In this document: positions 16,879 to 26,567 of the stretch, piece after piece
Layout of the letters: each line of letters begins with the position of its first letter
Numbering within the stretch: position 1 is the stretch's first letter
Assembly (NCBI GenBank): GCA_000299115.1
Contig: CP003801.1
Coordinates: 310,001 to 374,000 of the forward strand
DNA length: 64,000 nucleotides
Direction of reading: 5' to 3'
Source: an alpha proteobacterium HIMB59
GTDB taxonomy: Bacteria; Pseudomonadota; Alphaproteobacteria; HIMB59
Translations under genes and position numbers: made by a program
The notes under the pieces: model-generated
What the model saw: only the letters and a program-made list of their open reading frames with translations
The model's database searches: none
Told to the model about the DNA's origin: nothing

Positions 16879-17360
16879 TTTCGAAAATATTTTATTGGGT
16901 CATCATATCTAAAAAAAGGATCGTACATACTTTCAAAACTACAATTATTAAAATAAATGCTTAATGTTACAGTGTCAGAAAAGAAGGCAATTCTTTTTAA
17001 AAAGGCACTAGTGCTACTTGCTTCAACAAGAATGCGATAATCATCATTGAAATACTCATTTTCAAAATTTGGATATTCATCAACTAAATTTACTAACTCG
17101 CTCAATATTGAATTATTTTGATTTAACTTTTGGAATTGTTTCTTGTTGTTTTTTTCAACTAAGTAAAAGTTATTAGAATTTCTAAAAATTATAAATAATT
17201 TTTCATCTAAATATTCATATCTCATTTTATCATCTTTAATTAAAACAAAACCTTGCTGGGTAGTTCCATCAAGGTAAACCTCTTCAAAATCACAATACAA
17301 TTCAAGAGCATTTAAATTATTAAACACTAGTAGCATCAGAGCTAAATAAATATATTTCAT
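16875..17360 (-). CDS. LolA-like periplasmic lipoprotein carrier
   Basis: A 161-residue exported protein with a signal peptide (residues 1 to about 18, ending LNA). The mature part follows the LolA layout: GFVLIKDDKMRYEY matches the family G-x-x-x-x-x-x-PGKMR-x-E-Y block, then FYLVEKNNKKQFQKL, and near the C-terminus a DTVTLSIYF strand and FFRYDDPIKYFRK. LolA ferries lipoproteins from LolCDE to the outer membrane. The sequence is divergent, but its position near ftsK matches alphaproteobacterial lolA. It overlaps the YggS gene by 4 bases. Confidence 0.6.
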   Translation of the reverse strand: MKYIYLALMLLVFNNLNALELYCDFEEVYLDGTTQQGFVLIKDDKMRYEYLDEKLFIIFRNSNNFYLVEKNNKKQFQKLNQNNSILSELVNLVDEYPNFENEYFNDDYRILVEASSTSAFLKRIAFFSDTVTLSIYFNNCSFESMYDPFFRYDDPIKYFRK

Positions 17361-17995
17361 TTAAACAATAAGGATCCAACTCTTATTAAATTGCTTCCTA
17401 AATCTAGTGCTAATTTATAATCATTGCTCATTCCCATACTTAGTTTTAAATTAGGATTAACATTATTTTTTATTTCTACCATTTTTTTAAAATAAAATTC
17501 AGCCGGTTGATCTAGTGGCGGAATACACATTAGACCAGTGATGTTTAATTTATTTTCTATACAAGTATCATAAAAATTTTGAATTAATTCCGGCATCACA
17601 CCAGATTTCTGCTGTTCTTTTCCAATATTGATTTGAATATAAAATTCTTTTGTTTTGGGAGCATTTGGCAAAAATTTACCAATTTCATTAATTATCTTTG
17701 GTCTGTCTATAGATTGAATTACATCAAATGTATTTAATGCCATTTTCACCTTATTAGATTGAAGTGGGCCAATAAGGTGTAATTGATAAAGTTCTGCTGA
17801 GATATCAGCAAATTTGCTTTTTGCTTCTTGAATTCTATTTTCTCCAAATACTCTTTGCCCTTTATTGATTAAATCCATTACGGTAAGTTCACTTTGGTTT
17901 TTGGTAACTACCATTAAATCTGATTGAGGATATGCAGAAACTTCGTCTAATAATTTTAAATAATTTGTAGGGTTTAAATTACTTTTAAAGCTCAT
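17357..17995 (-). CDS. YggS/PLPBP family pyridoxal-phosphate homeostasis protein
   Basis: A 212-residue single-domain TIM-barrel PLP-binding protein. The lysine that holds PLP is probably in LMVVTKNQS (residues about 28-36). Family blocks follow: GENRIQEA, LIGPLQSNK, INIGKEQQKSG, GLMCIPP and SMGMSNDYKLALDLGSNLIR, whose end normally reads IRVG and does so here. These proteins buffer PLP and are not catalytic. It overlaps both neighbours (LolA-like by 4 bases, sulfotransferase-like by 11 bases). Confidence 0.95.
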   Translation of the reverse strand: MSFKSNLNPTNYLKLLDEVSAYPQSDLMVVTKNQSELTVMDLINKGQRVFGENRIQEAKSKFADISAELYQLHLIGPLQSNKVKMALNTFDVIQSIDRPKIINEIGKFLPNAPKTKEFYIQINIGKEQQKSGVMPELIQNFYDTCIENKLNITGLMCIPPLDQPAEFYFKKMVEIKNNVNPNLKLSMGMSNDYKLALDLGSNLIRVGSLLFK

Positions 17996-18941
17996 ATCCT
18001 AGCTTTAAGGATATATCTTCAATTTGTTGATTGATAAATTTTTTTTCATTATTAGAGAGATTATCAAAAGAATTACTTGAAGTAATAAAATCATTATTTT
18101 TTACATAATTTTCAATGACATCATAATTGAGAGTAATTGCGTTATTATTCTGAATCAGATGCATAATTATATCTGAAAAAAAATCAAAGGGCTCGTCTCT
18201 AAGATTTTTTAAATTTAATATTTTTCCTTTTAGAGAATTTTGAACATTATCATCCAACCAACTTTGGGTATGAACTGCCCAACCCAAATTAGTTAACTCA
18301 AATGTACGATTGATAGTTTGGATTATCTCAGGTCTTTTATCTAAATTAAGAAAAAGATTCTTGCTAATTTCTATATCATTATCATTTTCTTTTTTTAAAT
18401 TTAAATAAACATCATAGGGATGATCAACAATACAAAAAAAACAATTTGTGAAGTTTGAATTTGTGAAGTTTAGATTTTCAGGAGTTGAAAAAAAAGATTT
18501 TTTGTTTTTGATGAATTTGAAATTATTTATATCATCATTTATCAACCATTGGAAAAAATAGGAATAATTTATCCATTCAACCAGTGTTATTTTTTCAAAA
18601 AAATTATTTTTACCAACAACACTATCAATTAAATCTTCATAGGAAAAAAACGAGGGGTTAATTTTTTGTGCTGACTCCTTAAAATAATAAATTAAAAAAT
18701 TCTCAACTAGTTCTATAGAAGTATTCGAAAAGGAATTTAACCAAATGATTTTGGGATTATCTATACCAACATTACTATTCTTAAAAAGTTGTGGTATGAA
18801 GTTCTTTGCTATTTCAAATCTGATATTATTATCGTTAATTTTTGAGATATAATTTGAAGCATCTAGAAAATTATTTGAAGCCAAAAGATCATTTAATACT
18901 TTAAAGTGGTATTGAACTTTTATTTTTGATAACAAAGACAC
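17985..18941 (-). CDS. Divergent sulfotransferase-like protein
   Basis: A 318-residue protein with no signal peptide. It weakly follows a PAPS sulfotransferase: IIWLNSFSNTSIELVENFLI stands where YPRSGNTW-x-R is expected, FCIVDHPYDVYLNLKK where the 3'-phosphate loop R-D-P-x-D-V is expected, and GWAVHTQSWLDD then ILNLKNLRDEPFDFF match the later W-x-x-H-x-x-SW and L-R-Y-E-D-L-x-x-x-P blocks. The key P-loop and arginine residues are changed, so it may be inactive or use another donor. It is head-to-head with a TPR-sulfotransferase, 19 bases apart. Assignment is tentative. Confidence 0.5.
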   Translation of the reverse strand: MSLLSKIKVQYHFKVLNDLLASNNFLDASNYISKINDNNIRFEIAKNFIPQLFKNSNVGIDNPKIIWLNSFSNTSIELVENFLIYYFKESAQKINPSFFSYEDLIDSVVGKNNFFEKITLVEWINYSYFFQWLINDDINNFKFIKNKKSFFSTPENLNFTNSNFTNCFFCIVDHPYDVYLNLKKENDNDIEISKNLFLNLDKRPEIIQTINRTFELTNLGWAVHTQSWLDDNVQNSLKGKILNLKNLRDEPFDFFSDIIMHLIQNNNAITLNYDVIENYVKNNDFITSSNSFDNLSNNEKKFINQQIEDISLKLGYEL

Positions 18942-18960
18942 ACTAGTTATTTATATTAAT

Positions 18961-20592
18961 ATGATAGAAAAAGAAATATCTCATATCTTAAACTTAGTAT
19001 CATCTAAAAATTATATCCAGGCATATAAATTTTCTTTACCATTATACGAAAAATACTCCCCAAACATAGAGGTAGTAAAAATTCATTTTTACATACTTTT
19101 TCTTTTAGAAAGAAATATTGAGGCCATAGACGAAATTAATGAATATTCAAACAAGAATAATGTTCAAGATATCAGTGATCATGAAGTATTAAATTTATTT
19201 GGATATTTTTATATGAAAACTGAAGATTTCGAAAAATCCATTGAACTATTAAACATGACAATCTCAATGAAAAGTGATTTTGGTCCTGCACATCAAAATT
19301 TAGCTGAGGTTTTAATCGTTAAAAGAGATTTTTTAAAAGCGCTTGAACATGTTAATAAAGCAATCGATATATTTGAAAGTTTAAGTAAAAAAGTTGATGA
19401 CTTCTTTCACTGTTTAATCTTAAAAGCAGATATCAACAATGCATTAAATAAAAATCATGAGACTGTATTAATGCTTCAAAATTATTTATCAGAGGAGTTT
19501 AATGAAAATGTTTTTTATTTGCTTTCAACCATTGACTCCAAGAAACTTAATAATGAAACTGTGGAATTTGCAGAACATAAACTCACTGAAAATATTTATT
19601 ATGACTCAAAGATAATTTCATTTTCCAAAACTGTTCCGTTGCAATTTGGCTTGGCATACTATTTTCAAAAACATGATAAAAAAAAATCTGAATTATATTT
19701 TCACAAAGCAAATAAAAACGTAGGAGATATACTAAGATATAATTTAAACACTAGTCAAAAATCAATCAACAAGGACATAAATTTTTATGAGGAGTATTTT
19801 AAAAATCAAAATTTTTATGAACAAGAAATAGGTAAAAATAATATTTTTATAGTTGGCTTACCTCGGACGGGTACTACTTTGACTGAGTCGATTATAACAG
19901 CTAATGATGAAATTTTTCCAGCAGGCGAACTTCTTTCATTTCAAGATTTATTTGCCTCTTTGACTGAAAAAAGTATTAATGAAAAAAAACCTTTTATAGA
20001 TCATATTTCAAAAACATACTTGAGAAGAACTTCTTATTTAAAAAATGATTATGAAAAGGTTGTAGATAAACTTCCTGGTAACGTTATGCTAATTGGCTTT
20101 ATTCGAAAAATATTACCGGGTTCAAAAATTATTAGGATATATCGTGATCCCTGGGATACTGCGATATCACTGTATAAACAAAGATATGTCAAAAACATAC
20201 CTTGGAGCACAAACTTCTTTAACATTGGCATCAAAATGTCTAACCACGAAGCCATGAATACTTATTGGGATAATGTTCTTGATGGAGATGAAAATCTGAT
20301 AACCATCAATTATGAGGAACTAGTTAGTGACCAAAAAAATAATCAAATGAAGTTATATGATTTTTTACAAATCAAATCTTCGTATAGCGAGGAAAAAAGA
20401 GAGGGTTTTTTCTCTAAAACCGCCAGTACGCAGCAGGTAAAAGAAAAAATTCATACCAAATCTGTTAAAAAATTGGAATTCGAGGATAAAAAAGATGAAT
20501 TTTGGAGCGCAATTCATCAACAAAGAAAATATTGGATAAAACAGGGCCTGCCCATCATTGAGGATGGTCCATTATTTGGCTATAAACCATAA
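18961..20592 (+). CDS. TPR-sulfotransferase
   Basis: A 543-residue protein. Residues 1 to about 270 are TPR-like helices (for example FGYFYMKTEDFEKSIELLN). From about residue 290 comes a PAPS-dependent sulfotransferase domain: 5'-phosphosulfate loop FIVGLPRTGTTLTE at about 295, GELLSF, and the 3'-phosphate loop IRIYRDPWDTAISLYKQRY. The C-terminal NYEELVSD and the K/S-rich STQQVKEKIHTKS are family-typical. It would transfer sulfate to a protein or glycan. It may share a promoter region of only 19 bases with the divergent sulfotransferase-like gene. Confidence 0.9.
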   Translation: MIEKEISHILNLVSSKNYIQAYKFSLPLYEKYSPNIEVVKIHFYILFLLERNIEAIDEINEYSNKNNVQDISDHEVLNLFGYFYMKTEDFEKSIELLNMTISMKSDFGPAHQNLAEVLIVKRDFLKALEHVNKAIDIFESLSKKVDDFFHCLILKADINNALNKNHETVLMLQNYLSEEFNENVFYLLSTIDSKKLNNETVEFAEHKLTENIYYDSKIISFSKTVPLQFGLAYYFQKHDKKKSELYFHKANKNVGDILRYNLNTSQKSINKDINFYEEYFKNQNFYEQEIGKNNIFIVGLPRTGTTLTESIITANDEIFPAGELLSFQDLFASLTEKSINEKKPFIDHISKTYLRRTSYLKNDYEKVVDKLPGNVMLIGFIRKILPGSKIIRIYRDPWDTAISLYKQRYVKNIPWSTNFFNIGIKMSNHEAMNTYWDNVLDGDENLITINYEELVSDQKNNQMKLYDFLQIKSSYSEEKREGFFSKTASTQQVKEKIHTKSVKKLEFEDKKDEFWSAIHQQRKYWIKQGLPIIEDGPLFGYKP

Positions 20593-20601
20593 TTTTAGTA
20601 T

Positions 20602-20619
20602 TGTTGCAAAAACGCAACA
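20602..20619. repeat. Small inverted repeat upstream of the porin
   Basis: TGTTGC and GCAACA flank a 6-base spacer, giving a TTGC-N6-GCAA palindrome about 95 bases before the porin start. It could be an operator or a weak hairpin after the sulfotransferase gene; no T-tract follows, so a terminator is unlikely. Confidence 0.35.
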
Positions 20620-20714
20620 TATTTTCAAAAATTCTTGAATTTCTCATTAATTTATTCAAAAAAGACAACAAATTTGTAATTATTCTAAAAAATAATCTTT
20701 GAAAGGATTAAATT

Positions 20715-21656
20715 ATGAAAAAAATCGCATACTTAATGTCTGCTATCTCAGCTGGTTTATTTTCTTCAGCTGCACACGCAGATATCTCTGTTGCTGGTTC
20801 TGCAAGCGTTGCTTATAACGGTGCTGGTGGAAACACAACTATTGTACACGGTGGTTCTATCAGCTTCGGTTTATCAACTACAACTGACTCAGGTATGACT
20901 ATCTCTTCAGGTGCTGGTCTTACTAGAGACACTGATGGCGCAGATACTGCTCCTGGTGTAACTGGTTTATCATCTGTTTCTTTCGCAACTGGTGGCGCAA
21001 CAATCACTGCTGGTTATGATATTGGTCTTGCTGATGGTGCTGCTTCTGTTGGTGAATTAGTAACTGTTGCTGACTTAAACTCAAACGGTGTAACAAACAC
21101 TGGTGGTATGGGTGATGACGAAGGTGCTGGTGTATCTTTATCAACATCATTTGGTGGCGCAGCTCTTTCAGTCGTTTACGTTTATGACAAAGTAGCTGGT
21201 ACTGTAGGTTCTGGTGACCTTGACGGTGCTGCTAACACTGGTACTAGTGTTGCAATCTCAATGCCTGTTGCTGGTGGTACTCTTGGTGGTAACTACGTAA
21301 GTGGTGATGTGAACGGTACAACTGATACTGAGTCATCTGCTACTTTCTCATATCCTACAGGTGCTGGTACTTTAACACTTGGTTATGGCTCATTCGAAGG
21401 TGATACAACAACAACTAACGGTACTACTTTTGGTGTTGCATACTCAATGGACTTAGACGGTACAGCTATCGGTCTTGGATATCAGACATATGATGTTAAC
21501 AGTAAGTCTGGTAACTCAACAGACGTAACTGTATCTAGAAGCCTTGGTGGCGGTGCATCTGTCTTTGCTGAAATGAGAAGCACAGGTGGAACAATTGGAA
21601 CAACTTCAACTAAGAGCTCATCTACCGTAGCTGTTGGTTCAAGCATTAGCTTCTAA
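20715..21656 (+). CDS. Major outer-membrane porin
   Basis: A 313-residue secreted beta-barrel protein. The signal peptide ends SSAAHA at residue 22, giving a mature start DISVAGSASVAYNG. The rest is glycine-, threonine- and serine-rich with alternating short strands and ends in an aromatic residue (SSISF), the C-terminal signal for barrel insertion. It resembles general porins of marine alphaproteobacteria. A good ribosome site (GAAAGG) lies 8 bases before the ATG. Codons are strongly biased (GGT, GCT, ACT), richer in G+C than neighbours, and a strong terminator follows: signs of very high single-gene expression. Confidence 0.88.
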   Translation: MKKIAYLMSAISAGLFSSAAHADISVAGSASVAYNGAGGNTTIVHGGSISFGLSTTTDSGMTISSGAGLTRDTDGADTAPGVTGLSSVSFATGGATITAGYDIGLADGAASVGELVTVADLNSNGVTNTGGMGDDEGAGVSLSTSFGGAALSVVYVYDKVAGTVGSGDLDGAANTGTSVAISMPVAGGTLGGNYVSGDVNGTTDTESSATFSYPTGAGTLTLGYGSFEGDTTTTNGTTFGVAYSMDLDGTAIGLGYQTYDVNSKSGNSTDVTVSRSLGGGASVFAEMRSTGGTIGTTSTKSSSTVAVGSSISF

Positions 21657-21680
21657 TACCAAACACTAACTATATTTAAT

Positions 21681-21714
21681 AAACCAAGAGGGTTATTCCC
21701 TCTTGGTTTTTTTT
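21681..21714 (+). terminator. Rho-independent terminator of the porin gene
   Basis: A 12-bp perfect stem (AAACCAAGAGGG with CCCTCTTGGTTT), a 5-base loop and a run of T lie 25 bases after the porin stop codon. Confidence 0.95.
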
Positions 21715-21750
21715 GTTTAATTTTTCCTTATTTTCAATAAATTATCATCA

Positions 21751-22317
21751 GTGAAAAACCTTATTATTTTATTGGCATTATTCTTGATATCCTCGTGTTC
21801 TGGAAACAATGAGAAAGTTCTTGCAAACATGGACAAAGTTTATGGTTGTGATAATCCCCATCGTCAATTAACAGATATTGAGTACAAAATTTGTGTTGAC
21901 AAACAGAGATCTAGTGGAGAGCCATTAGAAATGGATGAACTGCGAACAAATTTGAGTGATTTATTTTCAATTGAGCGTGGAAGTGGAACATATATTGCTT
22001 CTGTCAATAAACCTCTTTGGGATAGTGCTTTGAAAATTACCAAGGAATATCCATTGAAAATTGCTGATAATCAAGGTGGCTATATCGAAACAGACTGGAT
22101 CTATTCGATTGATAGTCTTAATCAGCGATGCGCCATCAAGATAAGCATCTTATCAACCGAACTAGTCTCAAATGGTATTGAGTCAAACTTCTTGTGTCAA
22201 AAGCAAGTGGATGAAATATGGGTGGCGGACGGAATTGATTACACAAATGAGGAAAAGCAACTGACACTTAAAATTTTAAACGAAGCTAGCAAAATTTCCC
22301 AACTATCCAATCTATAA
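21751..22317 (+). CDS. DUF3576 family lipoprotein
   Basis: A 188-residue lipoprotein from a GTG start. The signal peptide ends with the lipobox ISSC at about residues 13-16. The mature part contains [21 protein letters not shown] and TDWIY, the blocks I associate with DUF3576, an alphaproteobacterial outer-membrane lipoprotein family usually placed immediately before leuS, as here (2 bases separate the genes). Function unknown; envelope assembly is suggested by the following lptE. Confidence 0.82.
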   Translation: MKNLIILLALFLISSCSGNNEKVLANMDKVYGCDNPHRQLTDIEYKICVDKQRSSGEPLEMDELRTNLSDLFSIERGSGTYIASVNKPLWDSALKITKEYPLKIADNQGGYIETDWIYSIDSLNQRCAIKISILSTELVSNGIESNFLCQKQVDEIWVADGIDYTNEEKQLTLKILNEASKISQLSNL

Positions 22318-22319
22318 AA

Positions 22320-24689
22320 TTGAATAAAAAAAAATATATTTTGGAAATGTTTCCATATCCGTCAGGAAACATTCACATGGGGCATGTTCGAAATTATGTC
22401 ATAGGTGATATCTGTGCTCGATATCATAAACTAAAAGGTGATGAGGTTATACATCCTATGGGATGGGATGCCTTTGGTTTGCCGGCTGAAAATGCTGCTA
22501 TTCAATTTGGAACACATCCAAGAGATTGGACTTTGTCCAATATTGAGAATATGAAATCTCAACTCAAAAAATTGGATTTAGATTTAGACTGGGACAGAGA
22601 AATTGCAACATGCAATGAGGATTACTACAGGTATCAACAAGAATTATTTATTGATTTATACAATCATGGACTTGCCTATAAAAAAGATGCACTTGTAAAT
22701 TGGGATCCTATTGATCAAACTGTATTGGCCAATGAACAAGTAATTGATGGCAAGGGATGGAGGACTGGTGCTACAGTTGAGCAAAAAAACTTATCACAAT
22801 GGTTTTTTAAAATAACTGACTATGCTGAAGAGTTATTAAATGATTTAGATAACCTGCCCTTATGGCCTGAAAAAGTTAAAGTCATGCAACGCAACTGGAT
22901 TGGCAAGTCTATTGGTGCAGAAATTGATTTTGATGTCAAAAAAGATAGTCAAAAAATTAAAATTTTTACCACACGTCCTGATACGATTTACGGTGCAACA
23001 TTTATTGCATTATCAGTAAATCATCCTCTGATAGCTACTTTCTTAAAAGATGAAGAGATTGAAAAAATAAAAAAACAATTTGCAAACATCAATCATGATA
23101 AAGAAAAAATTGGCATTTCTTTAGGAATTAACTGTGAAAATCCAATAACCAAAGAGGAGATCCCTATATATATTGCCAATTTTGTTTTAGATAATTATGG
23201 TGAAGGCGCGATCTTTGGTTGCCCAGCTCATGATGAGCGTGACTACGAATTTGCAAAAAAATATGACTTGCCCATCAAAAAAGTCATTGAATGTAAAGAT
23301 GAAGAATTACCATTCACTGATGACGGCACTGTAATTAATTCCGAATTATTAAATGGGCTAACAAAAAATCAAGCTATCACTAAAATTATTGAATATCTGG
23401 AAAAGAATAATATTGGCTCAAAATCTATCAATTATAAAATTAGAGATTGGGGGGTCTCTCGTCAACGATACTGGGGGTGCCCAATACCAGTAATTTATTA
23501 TGAAGATGGTACATATCGAGTCTTAGACAAGGCCGAACTGCCAGTAGTTCTTCCTTATGACGTTTCTCTTGAAGGCAAAGGTAATGCCTTGCTTAATAAT
23601 GATGATTGGCGAAAAATTATATGTCCAAAAACAAAAAAAATTGCATATAGAGAAACTGATACATTAGACACTTTTGTAGACTCGTCTTGGTATTTCATCA
23701 GATTTTTAAATAACAAGCTTGAAAAACCTTTCGACAAGGAAAATGTAGATAAATATTTACCAGTAGATAAATACATTGGGGGGATTGAACATGCTATTTT
23801 ACATTTACTTTACTCAAGATTTTTTATGAAAGCGTTAAGAGACATATACAAATTAAATATCAATGAACCATTTAATCAGCTTTTTACTCAAGGAATGATT
23901 ACGCACAAGACATATAAAACCAATAATAACGACTGGGTAATGCCAAAGGATGTTGCGATTGTTGATGGAAATTTAGTTCACGTCATAACTAAAGAAAGTA
24001 TAACTGAAGGACCAACTGAAAAAATGTCTAAATCCAAAAAAAATGTTGTTGAGCCTAATGAAATTTTAATGGACTTTGGCATTGATGCCACAAGGATATT
24101 CATGATATCCGACTCGCCACCCGATAGAGAATTAGAGTGGACTGACGAGGGAATACAAAGTTCAAAAAATCTTATCAACCGTATGGATCGATATTTTCAA
24201 AATAAAACAACAATAATAGATGATGATGCTATCAAAAATGTTGAAAAATTTATTTATGATATTGAAAAAAATATTCTTGATTTTTCATTAAATAAATGTG
24301 TTGCAAGCATTTACACTCTTTTTAATTTCTTAGAAAAAAAAAATATTTATACATATAATAACCCAATAAGTAAAAAAATTCTTATTTGTCTATTTCCAAT
24401 ACTACCTCGCTTCTCGTCAATGACTTATGAAAATATTTTTAAGGAAGAAATATCAAATGAAACCTGGCCATCAATTGATTTAAAATTACTCGAAGAGCAT
24501 GAGATTACTTTACCAATACAAATACAAGGTAAGTTAATAACTACAATCAAAACAGAAAAAGGTTATAAAGAAGACGATATATTAAAAGAAATATATCAAA
24601 TCGAAAAAGTTAAGAATAAAATAGATAATAAAAAAATATTAAAGGTCATAAATGTTAAAAATAAAATCATTAATATTATTACTAATTAG
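22320..24689 (+). CDS. leuS: Leucyl-tRNA synthetase
   Basis: Charges tRNA-Leu. 789 residues, shorter than the usual 850-870. The class I HIGH motif appears as HMGH at residues 19-22 after FPYPSGNI, and KMSKS lies near residues 569-573. The editing CP1 domain is present ([16 protein letters not shown] and [13 protein letters not shown]). Start is the TTG at 22320, 2 bases after the DUF3576 stop, and it places the catalytic motif at the right distance from the N-terminus. The 3' end overlaps lptE by 38 bases. Confidence 0.97.
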   Translation: MNKKKYILEMFPYPSGNIHMGHVRNYVIGDICARYHKLKGDEVIHPMGWDAFGLPAENAAIQFGTHPRDWTLSNIENMKSQLKKLDLDLDWDREIATCNEDYYRYQQELFIDLYNHGLAYKKDALVNWDPIDQTVLANEQVIDGKGWRTGATVEQKNLSQWFFKITDYAEELLNDLDNLPLWPEKVKVMQRNWIGKSIGAEIDFDVKKDSQKIKIFTTRPDTIYGATFIALSVNHPLIATFLKDEEIEKIKKQFANINHDKEKIGISLGINCENPITKEEIPIYIANFVLDNYGEGAIFGCPAHDERDYEFAKKYDLPIKKVIECKDEELPFTDDGTVINSELLNGLTKNQAITKIIEYLEKNNIGSKSINYKIRDWGVSRQRYWGCPIPVIYYEDGTYRVLDKAELPVVLPYDVSLEGKGNALLNNDDWRKIICPKTKKIAYRETDTLDTFVDSSWYFIRFLNNKLEKPFDKENVDKYLPVDKYIGGIEHAILHLLYSRFFMKALRDIYKLNINEPFNQLFTQGMITHKTYKTNNNDWVMPKDVAIVDGNLVHVITKESITEGPTEKMSKSKKNVVEPNEILMDFGIDATRIFMISDSPPDRELEWTDEGIQSSKNLINRMDRYFQNKTTIIDDDAIKNVEKFIYDIEKNILDFSLNKCVASIYTLFNFLEKKNIYTYNNPISKKILICLFPILPRFSSMTYENIFKEEISNETWPSIDLKLLEEHEITLPIQIQGKLITTIKTEKGYKEDDILKEIYQIEKVKNKIDNKKILKVINVKNKIINIITN

Positions 24690-25146
24690 TTTTATTTTAT
24701 TTTCATGTTCTAAAAATTATCATCATCAAAAGGAACAAAAATATTCTATCGCCTACATCGGTGGCGAATATGATGGATTGCTTTTAAAAAATTTTTTAAC
24801 TATTCATCTAGATAATCTAGATCTCTACGATCCCTCTTCTAATTTGGAATTACAAGCATCCATATCACACAGTTCTAATTTATATGTTACGAATATAGAT
24901 AATACATCTGACAGAGAAAATATTAATAGCTCTCTATTAGTTGAATTAAAAGACAATAAGAAAGAATGTATTATCTATAACGATGAAATAAATGTCTCCC
25001 AATTTTATGTTTTTGCCTCTGCAGATAAATTTTTAAGTAATCAAAAGGCTGTCAAAAAAATTAAAGAGGACAATACTAAGGAATTAGTAAGAAAACTGGT
25101 TAGAAATCTTAATTTTGTCGAAACATCATGTAATAAAGATGGCTAA
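24652..25146 (+). CDS. lptE: LptE-like LPS-assembly lipoprotein
   Basis: A 164-residue lipoprotein with signal peptide and lipobox LFSC (cysteine at about residue 19). LptE plugs the LptD barrel and helps place LPS in the outer membrane. Sequence similarity within this family is low, so the call rests on size, lipobox, the C-terminal amphipathic [11 protein letters not shown] and the classic leuS-lptE-holA position. Its start lies inside leuS and its end overlaps the next gene by 8 bases. Confidence 0.7.
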   Translation: MLKIKSLILLLISFILFSCSKNYHHQKEQKYSIAYIGGEYDGLLLKNFLTIHLDNLDLYDPSSNLELQASISHSSNLYVTNIDNTSDRENINSSLLVELKDNKKECIIYNDEINVSQFYVFASADKFLSNQKAVKKIKEDNTKELVRKLVRNLNFVETSCNKDG

Positions 25147-25756
25147 TAATATTGAAAAATTAAAAAAATATCTCAAGTCAAGAAATAGAAATCTTATCAT
25201 CAATCAAATAAATGAGGAAGTTAATGAGACTTACATCAGAATTATTGATTATTTTGCAAGAAAACATCATATAAAAATTTCTTTTGAGGAACTTAATGAT
25301 AATAATAATGATCTTTTCGGTGATTTAAGTTTGCAAATTTTTTATTGCACAAATGCTAAAAAATTCAATGAACATTTAAATTCTCCCAAAAAAAAAATAA
25401 TACTTACTGATTATAAAAATTTTAAAAAAACTAATGAAGACTGTGAGAAAATAAATACATATCAGTTTGAACAGGATATTACTTTTTTTGTTAAGGAAGA
25501 ATTTCTTGTAAATAATATTGAACTACTAAATTTTTGTAAAAATAATCCTGCCTTTTTATTTTCAGAACTAACAAAATACTCAATCAATGAAAAAAATTAT
25601 ATATCAGATACTCAACTTAATGCCGAGATTAATCATATCGCAAGTATAAGAAAAATTATTTTTAATCTAAAAAAAGAAAACTTGAATATTAAATCGTTAT
25701 ATTTAAATATTAAAAATGAAGCAATTTACAAAAAGCTTAATTTTTTAACTTATTAA
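25139..25756 (+). CDS. Short HolA-like protein (possible DNA polymerase III delta subunit)
   Basis: A 205-residue protein from the ATG at 25139. It sits where alphaproteobacteria carry holA, the delta subunit of the sliding-clamp loader, between lptE and parB. However, it is far shorter than usual HolA (about 340 residues), and I cannot see clear HolA motifs. An internal stretch with LNFCKNNPAF and a C-terminal helical region (HIASIRKIIFNLKKEN) could be a reduced collar domain. Position supports holA and sequence does not prove it. It ends tail-to-tail with parB, overlapping 20 bases. Confidence 0.4.
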   Translation: MANNIEKLKKYLKSRNRNLIINQINEEVNETYIRIIDYFARKHHIKISFEELNDNNNDLFGDLSLQIFYCTNAKKFNEHLNSPKKKIILTDYKNFKKTNEDCEKINTYQFEQDITFFVKEEFLVNNIELLNFCKNNPAFLFSELTKYSINEKNYISDTQLNAEINHIASIRKIIFNLKKENLNIKSLYLNIKNEAIYKKLNFLTY

Positions 25757-26567
25757 CTAAGAAATTATATTGTTCTAGATTATTAAAAAAAATCTTAATA
25801 TTACCCTTGCCGCTTTTGCTATAAGTTATTTTACTTTTAAATCCAATGGTTTGACTTAAATGTGTTTCTTCTTGTATTAAGTTTGGTTCATTTAAATTTT
25901 TTCTTGATTTATTTTTTTCAATATCTCTAACTGATATTTTTCCACTGTGAATTTGGCTTAGTATTTTTGCATCTAGATCGTCTGGCTTTTTTCCAACCAA
26001 AGCCCTTGCATGACCCATTGAGAGAACACCCTTGTTAAGAAGTTCAAAAAAATACGGGTCTAAGCTCAAAATTCTTAACAGATTTGTTATGTGCGACCTA
26101 CTTTTACCTACGATTTGGGACAATTCTTCATGTGTATACTTATTTTTATCAATTAATCTTTGATAGGCCTGGGCCTCTTCCGATATTTTTAAGTTCTCCC
26201 TTTGAATATTTTCAATTAAAGAAATTTCATCTTTATCAAGATCTTGGGGTAATAATAATGCAGGTATCGTTTTTAGATTTGCTATTTGTGCAGCTCTCCA
26301 TCTTCGCTCCCCAGCAACCAAAACATAATTTGCATTATCTTTCTTAGTCAAAATGAGTGGCTGTATTAAACCATTCTTTTTAATTGATTGTGCAAGTTCT
26401 TCTATTTTTTCTTTATCAAATTCTTTTCTTGGTTGGTTTTCATCCCTAAAAATATTCTCAATAGGAATTAAAAGCAATCCGTTCTCGTTTGGTTTATCAA
26501 AACTTAAATTGGTCTTATTACCAAGTAATGAGGATAAACCTTTACCTAGTTTCTTGTTGGACGCCAT
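25737..26567 (-). CDS. parB: Chromosome partitioning protein ParB
   Basis: A 276-residue CTP-dependent DNA clamp that loads at parS and helps move the origin. The N-terminal KLGKGLSSLLG is the ParA-stimulating segment. The CTPase motifs follow, with GERRWRAAQIANLKTIPAL at about residues 86-104. The parS-binding helix-turn-helix is around EELSQIVGKSRSHITNLLR. The C-terminal dimerisation segment is LEQYNFLVNKL. Its start overlaps the end of parA by 26 bases. A matching parS site is at 29756-29771, about 3 kb away. Confidence 0.96.
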   Translation of the reverse strand: MASNKKLGKGLSSLLGNKTNLSFDKPNENGLLLIPIENIFRDENQPRKEFDKEKIEELAQSIKKNGLIQPLILTKKDNANYVLVAGERRWRAAQIANLKTIPALLLPQDLDKDEISLIENIQRENLKISEEAQAYQRLIDKNKYTHEELSQIVGKSRSHITNLLRILSLDPYFFELLNKGVLSMGHARALVGKKPDDLDAKILSQIHSGKISVRDIEKNKSRKNLNEPNLIQEETHLSQTIGFKSKITYSKSGKGNIKIFFNNLEQYNFLVNKLKN

